A DNA stretch of 64,000 nucleotides from Owenia fusiformis (Eukaryota > Annelida > Polychaeta > Sabellida > Oweniidae), in assembly GCA_903813345.2 (NCBI GenBank), contig CAIIXF020000006.1, forward strand, positions 38,961,936-39,025,935, given 5' to 3'. Under the pieces are notes generated by a model. It was given only the letters and a program-made list of their open reading frames with translations, made no database searches and was not told where the DNA came from. The translations under genes and the position numbers were made by a program. Positions 22,986 through 32,600 of this stretch are shown here, piece after piece (the stretch's first letter is position 1; each line of letters opens with the position of its first letter).

Positions 22986-24838
22986 TGTAACGACCCACCA
23001 ATATATAATATTTTTGTGCCGTTACTTTTATTTCAATTAAAGATTAGATTTGTAATCACTTTGTAATAATTTCATTTTATTAAGGAATATTTTTAAATAT
23101 ATAGAGGTTATTTAATGGGAGGGATGGAATATGGATTTTATTCCGAGGGAAAATATGATATTGGCCAAGGAAAATATCATATTGACCGAGGGCGATAGCC
23201 CGAGTGTCAATATGATATTTTCTGAGGCCAATATCATATTTTCTCAAGGAATAAATCCATATTCCATCACGACCATCAATAACCTATTTATTTCATAATA
23301 TTTTTTTTTCAATTTTTGTATGTCATCATCCAATGATTGTGACATAAAATTGGGGATCTATCTCCTCGATCGGTCTGAGTTCATTCCTCTCACTCCGTAA
23401 AAAATCTACTAGGATTTTTATGTCACTTTTAGTTTTCTTCGAAGTATTGATATTTTCTTGACCTTTAATGAAGTCATCAACATCCTCTGTTGCATACCTA
23501 GACATATTTGTCACAGTAATAGACCTTTGTCACAGTAATAGACGTAAACTAGATGATAATAATTTCAATTTTCCAAACGATTTTTTTACTTCCTGTAGAG
23601 ATGTGCTAGACGAAAAGCGTAAAACTCGAGAGAAATTACCGGGAATATTTCTGATACGGGATCTGATACGGGATTTTTGCTGATACGGGATCCAATACGG
23701 GATCTGATACGGGATTTTGGCTGATACGGGATCTGATACGGGATTTTTCAAATAACACTTTTAACCCTGTTATTTTCCCAGGGAAAACATGTTATTATGG
23801 AATAATATCAATTAATTGGACCTGTCTCAGATATTAACTATAGCTATCTTGTATTTTGTACATTAATTGTCAAGCCCTGTATATTTTAACAGTTCACACC
23901 TATCAGTAGCAGCCCCATAGAATTTCTCAGTTTGTTTTTTCACGTAATAATTTTTAGCTAATAGATTCATGCCAGTAAAGTTTTAGTTTCATGCTCAATT
24001 CAAACCAACTGTCTCTTCTGCTGGGATTTTGCAGGCACAACATGTAGTCCTAGATTCTTGCGTTTTGTCATCATTTCATGGATTAAATCACATTAATTGG
24101 ATATAATTAGGATATTATTTGGATAAATCATTGTTTTGGTAAGCTAATCATCCTTCATTTCATTCTAATTCACGTAATTCGATGCTAAATTTCATGTTAA
24201 AAGCAGAAACAATTTCTAAAATGTAAAACTCATCAGTTTATTTCAAATTCATAACCTGCAACATCCTAGCCTGAGCATTCGCATATCCTTTATAGAATAA
24301 TCAATGTAATTGAAATTAGTTGAATTTATTCTGCAAGTCATGGCTGACATTGGTGTATTGCTGTCTTTCTGCGCTACCCCCTCCTGCTCGGCCAAGCGTT
24401 GGGAACGTAGCTGCACTGGGAGCGATCATCCAACTTAGCAGCGCTGCCAGTTCTCCCCCAGGAGCGGTCGAGAGCGGCTAAGAAGTCGCAACATGACATT
24501 GCATTTATCTGGCAGCCTTATTTTGAGGGTAATTTGATTAGTGCTATCTGTAATTATCTGTAATTATGTATTTCAATTCATATTAATTCTTGGAATTTAT
24601 TTGATTCTTATCAAGCAAAATAATGTTCTTTGAGTTGATAAAAGTTATGATCTTATTTGTAATTAAAATTAAATATTCTGTTCGCTTTTTCCCATTTTTT
24701 TTTCCATGACGGCTTCAGAGAGGGAGCGCCATCTGGGGATTACCCGTGGCACCCCCAGGAGTAGGTTGTGCTATTTTATTTGCTACGCTACCAACATCTA
24801 TCAGTAATTTAAGAGCGCACTGCCCCTGGGGTGCTTCA
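22986..24838 (+). repeat. LTR3 of tandem element (1853 bp)
   Basis: Carries the hairpin insert at 23101-23805. Private changes include gtgctatctg at 24541, an extra T run before catgacggc near 24700, and a GCTTCA end. It is followed directly by the CATG target duplication. Confidence 0.88.
23101..23805. mobile_element. 705-bp insert in LTR3, copy of 18732-19437
   Basis: Same boundaries and hairpins as in LTR2, with a few substitutions (gggagggatgg versus gggagtgatgg; attggccaagg versus atttgccaagg) and a small deletion near 23761. The gatacgggat array is at 23651-23749. Confidence 0.75.
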
Positions 24839-24842
24839 CATG

Positions 24843-25260
24843 TATATTGAGCATGTGTGGTTCAAAAACTGAATGAAAACAATATATAATATCCAATTAT
24901 AAAAGACTCATGACAATTCTGCAATTTTAACCGAACAGTAAAATTTGGTAGAAATAGGCTATTGCATGTAAAATCTATGAAAATTGAGAAGGTGTTTTTT
25001 GACCCCAATTTCACATAATTGGTAATGTTTCTATAGGGAGTTGTATTGGCTAAGTGGTGGTTTTTTGGCCCACCCTGTATTTTTAACCGTTACCCTTGCT
25101 ATGGTTTTATAACAACCGTACATGTACATCTCTTAATTACATAGGTAGCGCCCATTCAAAAAAATAAATTCCACTTTGAGCACCATCTAAATAAATAAAT
25201 AAATTATCAAATCAAATTCCATATTTGCACGAATTCAGGTTCAGCTACTACAGTAAATAG
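24843..25260. other. intergenic between LTR array and MITE
   Basis: AT-rich, no gene and no clear repeat beyond a short (aaat)n tract near 25185. Confidence 0.35.
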
Positions 25261-26171
25261 TGACGTGTCGCAGAAAGCTCGCGCACGCATTGTTACACAT
25301 TTTGTGGCGTAATCCAGAGGATTCTCGCTTTTAACATGATAGAATGTGACGTTTTTGAGAAAAATGAGCACTTATGGAAATCCTTTCGTCCTCCACATTT
25401 GCCTCTATATCTCAAAATATTTAAGGCGAATAAATCTGATATTGTATATGTATTAACAATGGGTTAGGAGCATCATAAAACACGAATCAATTGATATTTT
25501 AGGTGAAATAAATATACGTGTTGCTGTGCTTGAAAATAGGCGAATGGCGTAAATTAGCCCTATTTTAATGAATTTTGAAAACCTTTCGTCCTCCACTTTT
25601 CCACATACAACAGAAAACACATACTTTTGTGAAAAAAATCAACTCTTTATTGATAAACTAGAGTTTAGGAGCAAAATAATCATGTATGATTTATTAAAAA
25701 TTGATCTCGTATTTTTTGTTTTATGTACACCTGAAAAGTTGAAGGTACCAAAAAATGAGCAAAAAAGGTCGCTGTCAACAGATTCTATTTTTCAGACTCT
25801 ATGACGTCACAATATGGGACGCTTACTAAAATTCATCCTTTGAAATAAAACTTCCATCTACCTTTATCAAGACGAAAAATAAGTATAATAGTCATATATT
25901 GTTTGAGTTATGAGCGTTTAAAGACGAAAAATAATTCAAAATGTAACGTGTCAACATGGGATATTTGCCAAATGTTTTGGTAAAAAACTCTTTTTTAAAA
26001 ACGAACGCGCAAAAAATGTGAACGGAGTGTAGTTGATCTAAAATCTTCATCGAAACAGCTTTAAAATGATATATAACTTTAATTAGAATATTATCTTATA
26101 ATCCGGGGAATCAAAGTTAATTCACGCGATACCCTTAAAAAACAAATGCGCCACCTTTTTGCGACACGTCA
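25261..26171 (+). mobile_element. 911-bp DNA element, TGACGTGTCGCA termini (copy A)
   Basis: The left end TGACGTGTCGCAGAAAGCTC and the right end, inverted as TGACGTGTCGCAAAAAGGTG, are terminal inverted repeats of about 25 bp. A near-identical copy lies inverted at 55939-56850. A 78-codon frame (25568-25804, starting MNFENLSSSTF) stays open in both copies but matches no transposase I know. No clear target duplication. Confidence 0.75.
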
Positions 26172-26449
26172 GTATTTTACACATGTACGCGAGTTCCAAT
26201 ATGAAAGTAAGTAAATCTATTGTTTTGATTTTAAGCACTAAGACAGGTTTTGAAATTCAACTGTAGCCTTAGCCACGCCGTTGTTATCTTTTCTTTTCCT
26301 GATTTTCAATTAATATTCAAATAAAAAAATTAAGACATCGACTTAGGCAGGGCTACACAGCTAATCTGTAACATTACCGTACGGTACCGTTTGTTTTCCG
26401 TCCCATTTTCCCCATCACCAGGCGTGATTAATGCAACTAGCTTTGAAAA

Positions 26450-26605
26450 CATACACTCGTAACTCATTTGCTGTTCAAATGAAGGCCATGATAACAAATT
26501 ATGTATTTATTTATTGTATTTGAATTATGTACATTATTTCTAGTTTATTACAGGAAGAGAAATCGCATGTTTTCACTTAACACCTGATAATTGGACATTT
26601 ACAGG
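26450..26605 (+). promoter_or_regulatory. putative promoter/5' UTR of SMP-30-like gene 1
   Basis: The block just above the ATG resembles that above gene 2 (47160-47303). Shared words include tgaaggc, tatgtattt, atttctagtttatt, tgttttcact and acctgat before the start. Similarity across the start codon and into intron 1 shows the duplication included upstream DNA. A specific TATA box cannot be assigned. Confidence 0.4.
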
Positions 26606-29600
26606 ATGAAAACCGGTTGGGTCTTCGTTGCCATGACACTTTTGGGGTTTGGTAAGTTGCATCATTACTTCTCATCATATATTGACGCATTTGGGCCTTA
26701 AGATATAGGGAAAATCGAGGAACCGACATTTAAAAAAACAATAATGGCTATTATTTTGAGGAAAAATATATTTTGTGAGGGGCATCATTCCCCGCATCAT
26801 TCATGGTATCTACCATGTCTTTTCGTAGCTTTAGGAATATCCAAAGTGATTGAATGTTGCTTAGCTTATCTTCTTTTCAATATGGCTGTTACTTGAAAGA
26901 TTCTACTTAGGGCACTTCCTGCAGTAGTTTTTGATTAAGTATGTATTAGCAATTTATCTAGTGCAGAGCGGTGGAGATAAGGTTTTGACAAATCGTTTAC
27001 ACGCAGTAAAACATATTTAATGTGATACCCAAAATAAACGAAAATTACTCCTTTTCTTGCATTGAAAAAAATAAAATAAAGTAAGATAATAATAAAATTA
27101 AGAAAATTCATTTTCCAATAATGACATGATGTGCTCCGCATAACCTCGAATGGGTGATGGTTTGCTCTAAAGCTAAACATTTAAAATTCTTAGACTTATT
27201 GAGTGAATTTTTAGACGACTTGCTCTAAATGGCCTTCGTCGGAGTGAAATGTCAGTTGTGCTTCCTCTGGTGTGTTCGAGCGTTAACACCAGCTGCCTCT
27301 AGTCAGATCAACTGACAAAACAACCTTTTTTTGGGGTTGTCAAGTTGGCCGAGAGGGCTTGAGCGCTGGTGTGAAAAATGGATGGTCCCCCAGGGATTAT
27401 GGTCCCCTTTCTTAACGGCCCTTACTGGCCCTGATTATGTATAAGATAATGAGGGAAAGAGTTGTATTTAGGTCACCATATAAATTAATGGAGAGTAGGA
27501 CCATAATTTGATAGGACCTCCTACCCTTTTACACCGGCTCGTTCGAGCTAGGCGATTGGGTGCCGTAACTACGAGGTTGCGAGTTCGAGACACATGTGGT
27601 CCTTGTGTTTATTCATTTTAAGACATTTATGATAGATAATTGTCAGTCAGATAACTAAATTTCAAAAATGTTCCTTTGATCAAACACAGTGTCAGATAAC
27701 TTAATTCAAAAATATTGATTCATCATCAGAGTTATTTTATATTTGTTTCGGTGCGATTCATTTTGGGACAACCTGTATATATATGCACGAAATTTCTCAT
27801 AAAATATATCATGGTAAGATGGCTCTCTATGTTTTATTTTCAGGATTAACATCAAAATATAGACCATGTAAAGCGAGATGCAGATCTCTAGGTCTGCGGA
27901 AATGTTTCAAGATATGCAGAATTGCAACAGTATGTTTATTTTAATCTTTTTGTGAGGTCGCATCTGGAAAATGGGTGAATGCATATTTGTTTTCATACAG
28001 GAGTTTACAATGGCGTCATGTTTTCATAAATTTATTTGCGTTTCAAGATTGATTGTGTATTGAAGTATCCATGTATGTTATCACATTGTTCATATAATTA
28101 CACACAACTGCGACAATAAAATAAGGAAGTACCTATACCAGTGAGATCTTGTCAAATAGCCTGAAAATGTATAAAATTAGTTTCTAGCCGACGTTGGCAC
28201 ATTGTGCAAAATGAGTGTTTATTCTGCCAAACATGGCCAGATGTGCATAAATGACATATCATTGAAAAGGAGTATGCAAAAGGATACACCTGAAATATCA
28301 AAAACCATGACGTACTACATTAATAATTCCAAATAGCCGTCGATGTATGTGTGCTCAAGGAACATTATCAGAAACTAAAATTACCAAAATTAAAAAGATT
28401 TGAGACACTTAACTCCTCGATCTGATTAATAACCCATTCCCAGCAAATCTCAAAGACGGGAACGGGATAAATAGATTTCTCAAACCCACTTATCGACAGC
28501 AATGTATAGGGTGCTGGGATTAACCAGATTCTAAAATCAACTTATCCCAATTTTTTCGCAATCACACTGGGACAAAGCGATTTTAGAAAATGCTTTATCA
28601 AGCGCAACATTGAATTATTTACACCGGTGTGAAAGTATTTCTGGTCCTACCTAAATATGGTCCTACGGACCATTATCCCTTGTAAATCTCCTGGGGAATA
28701 CAGTCCCACCTGCTAGAGTAGGTGGTCCTAATCGGACCAAAATTCCTAGGGTTATTGGTCCTGGACCATTATCTCTAGGGATATTGGTCCTGGACCTAAA
28801 TTCCTGGGGAAATTGGTCCTATGGCTTTTTTCAAGGGAATAATGTTCACTTTGGAAACGGGTTATATTATTTAATATCTATTGAATAGAAAACGATTTAA
28901 GATGTATATCTTGTCAACTATTTTATTCTGTTATGCGTATACATGTCATTGCCACAAGTTGTGTGGTGTTTTTGTGCGATGACCATGAGCTGTGTGATGT
29001 TTTTGTGCGATGACCATGAGCTGTGTGGGTTTTTTGTGCGATGAACAGCATGAAATCTATTAAAAATGTAGCATACAACTAGTTAGCATAGTAATTCCCC
29101 AAAAAGATTTATTGAGCAGGTTACTTAATCCATAACAAATAATGTGAAAACACACGACCAGAATACAACTTTGACTTTGACACTTAAATGAAAGAATTAA
29201 TAAAAAAATCGAGCAAGAAATGAAAAGGCAAATTTAGCAATTATTTTAGATGTACTGGAATAGGATTCGAACTTTGTACCTGGCGGAATGAAAGATACAC
29301 AATGGAAATACTATCATAATAGCAAGTACATACAATAACATATACATAAGCTAACAAGTCCAACGCCTTACCAACTGAGCTACACTGCAAACGATGCTGA
29401 CCAACCAAATCGATGTGTCTATAAACTTAATCACCCGCTTAAAGGGACCACCTACTCTTTTACTGGTGTGAAAGAAATTATGGTCCTACTCTAGTAAATG
29501 GTCCTACCCTCTATATGATATTTTAGGACTATTTTCCCTAGGGATTGTGGTCCAACAACAAGCTTAAATTATGGTCCGACTAGGAACACCTACCCTAGGA

Positions 29601-32600
29601 ACCACGGTCCTTCGGACCTTAAAATGGTTTACAGAAAGAGATTTATTTACTTTCACGGTTTGGTTACATTTGTGCAATCAAAGTAACAGGCACCAGGCCA
29701 TTACGCCTTCTCTACAATGTAATGACAATGTTTAATCACAGGCTGGTATCGAAAGATTTGTCTGCTGTGACGGAGCATGCTATTTTTCATAAAAACACTA
29801 AGAATGCTTCACGATTTATTTTTTAACTCATATGTTTCGTTATATCAAAGATAATTACTTACTCCATGCAATGGATATATCATTTGCATGTAACTTTCAC
29901 TTCTGTTTGAAGTCCAATAACGCTAGGAGTAAAATCTATTGAAAATGGCGCCAGAGTATCAAACTCTAAAATGTACCATTTCTTTTTTAACTTTTTAATG
30001 GCATGATATAGTGACACGATAATATTAAAAGATATGTTTTCACCATAACTCTGAATGTATTAATGAGGTATTAATGCATTGGGTCTTTTTAATTCTTTTA
30101 TAAAAAATAATATTAATATTTTTTGTCCGCTGTGACGGAGCATTTTCACAGTTCACATTTGCAACTGCTCCGTCACAGCGGACAAAAAAATTAAACATTA
30201 TTTTTTATAAAATAATTTAAAAGACCAAATACATCAACATCTCATTTATACCTTCATAGTTATGCTGAAACCATGTGTAAATATTATCGTGTCACTATAT
30301 CGTGCCATTAGAAAGTTAAACAAGAAATGGTACATTTTGAAGTATGATACTCCGGCGCCATTTTCAATAGCTTTTCTTCCCAGCGTAATTGGACTTCAAA
30401 CAGAAGTGAAAGTTACCCGCAAATGATATATCCATTGCATGGAGTAAGTAATTTTGTATGGTATAACGAAACATATGAGTTAAAAATAAATCGTGAAGTA
30501 TTCTTAGTGTTTTTATGAAAAATAGCATGCTCCGTCACAGCGGACAAATATTTCGATACCAGCCTGTGTTAATGTATATAGATCCTTCCGAATAAATTGA
30601 GTGCTTACTATATTTTATTGATTCTCCCTTGCAAATAAATTGCTCACTACTTGTGATATTTTCTTCATTCTGACAGTCAGTGCTGTGGTATGAATTATTA
30701 ATCAAATCATAACTCAAACAAATAAAATAAATAAACGTTTTAAAGTCGATTATGACCTTGATATTCCCTTTTACAAACATTTGGATGTAGTAAACCATAA
30801 ACTATTGTAATGACCACTGCTTTCTATAGATATAACAATTGTTTTGATATATAGTTCAATTAAAACAACTTTAACAAATATGTTGGCCTGTAGGGTGATA
30901 CCATTGCTTTGCCTTGTTGGAAGAACTGCTCAGTCTTTATAAATGGTTCAAATGCTGCAAATGACCTTCGTGGATGTATCCAACAATGTAGAGTTGGGAA
31001 AACTTGTGAAACTGCTTCTAACAAAAGTAAACCAATAATAGTTACACAATATCTTATCTCTAACATGATCATGGACAGTTTAAGCATGTATTCGCACATG
31101 CAATTTTCGGCTAGCAGCTACCGGATTGATTGCAATCTGATGTCAAACTCATTCAAATATGAATAAAACCTGCTATGTAGCTCGGTGACTGATTCGCTAG
31201 TTCACAAATTGATGGGTTAACTTAGATGTACACTTAAAAGGCACCATACAACATAAGTAGTTGTAGTAACTGACAGCTGAACTTGAAATAAATATCCTAA
31301 GTGGCAACAGAATGTGGAATTAAAGTTTTTACTCTCTAATTTAATTAAAGTTGAAAAATCCTTTTAAGCCGGCTTCATCAAAATACTGAAAGACAAAATG
31401 CTTCGGGAAGGTCCAGTTTTCACAAAGGATGGGCACTTTTACATTGTTTTACCATTGGCGGGTGAGATCAGCAGAGTTGACTTGGAGAAAAAGCAGGTAA
31501 ATAATTTCTTTATAACTTCATATCACTTTTTACCTTAATGGCTTAATGAAAATCGAGACACTATTGACTGTCCTGTGAATTTTTAAAGGTGAAATACAGT
31601 TAATCACAAAATATTCGCAAATTAAATGGCTTTCTCTTCATGAAGGAGAAAATCACTCAAAAATTAGAATCATAGTGATTACCCCGCCCCCTTTCCAAAT
31701 TCTACATACAATTTTCCCTCTATCCTCCTCTACCCCCCACCCATTTGTTCAATTTCACTTATTTGATTAATATTTCGGTGCTAGATGGTCGCTGGGCAAA
31801 ATGATGGACCAAGTTATAAATTATAAATGTTTCCCCAAAAAATCAAGGGGAAATTAATTCAGAAAATACATGTAAAAAACCTTTGAATTTAAGGGAACGC
31901 ATTGATTTAAGATTTACTATTTTCACAGGCTAGCACGTTTGTTGCCCCATCAGTAAATGGGTTTAATGGGATGCCAGCAGGATTACAATGTGACACGGAG
32001 AACAATATCTGGGTTGCTGATGCAAGGCTTGGTTTATTGAAAGTGAAGCAAGATGGCTCTTTCCAACAAGTAAGGAAGAAATAAGAAAGTTTTTAACATA
32101 GTTCTAATATATATATACATGGATTGTAACCTGGAGAGCACATTCTCAAATTTCAGGTCCAAACGCTGTCGCCAACATGTCACATAAAATATATGCATTG
32201 AACTAAGGAATGCTTGAAGGGATATTGTAGACATGAGGTTACTTTAAAAAGAACACCTAAAATTGAAACGATTTCCTTCAGCTCCATGTAGCCAGAGGCT
32301 TTCAAAGTCGTATTTTCTCATTTTCGATACTGTCGCCGATCAAAGGTGCAAAAAAATATGGCGTTGAAATTATATTTCATTGCTATGTCTCATTGTCATT
32401 TCATGGTTTGTTTTTTACCTACCATACCAAGTCTTTCAGTAACCTGTATATATTGTTGATGTTTGAAAACAGTTAATGAACTTTAACAATGAACGTCATT
32501 GTCGCCGAATTACAAAAACCGTTGTTATTGAGACACCTCCTATCTATGAGATGTAATAACTAATTTGAAAAAGGTACTTGTACATTGTTTTGCTGTTTGT

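Larger units (their letters stand above)
14638..24838 (+). mobile_element. tandem non-autonomous LTR retrotransposon, LTR-int-LTR-int-LTR
   Basis: Three LTRs (14638-15779, 18617-20465, 22986-24838) alternate with two internal regions (15780-18616, 20466-22985). One 4-bp target duplication, CATG, flanks the whole array (14634-14637, 24839-24842). LTRs begin TGTAACGACCC and end in CA. A polypurine tract aaagaggggagg precedes LTR2 and LTR3. After LTR1 and LTR2 a primer-site-like ttggtcaggcagcggtggga follows. No gag or pol frame exists; the longest open frames are about 90 codons and are shadows. LTR2 is a recombinant: it resembles LTR3 up to about 20101 and LTR1 from about 20174. The array therefore arose by unequal crossing-over of one inserted element. 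Confidence 0.9.
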
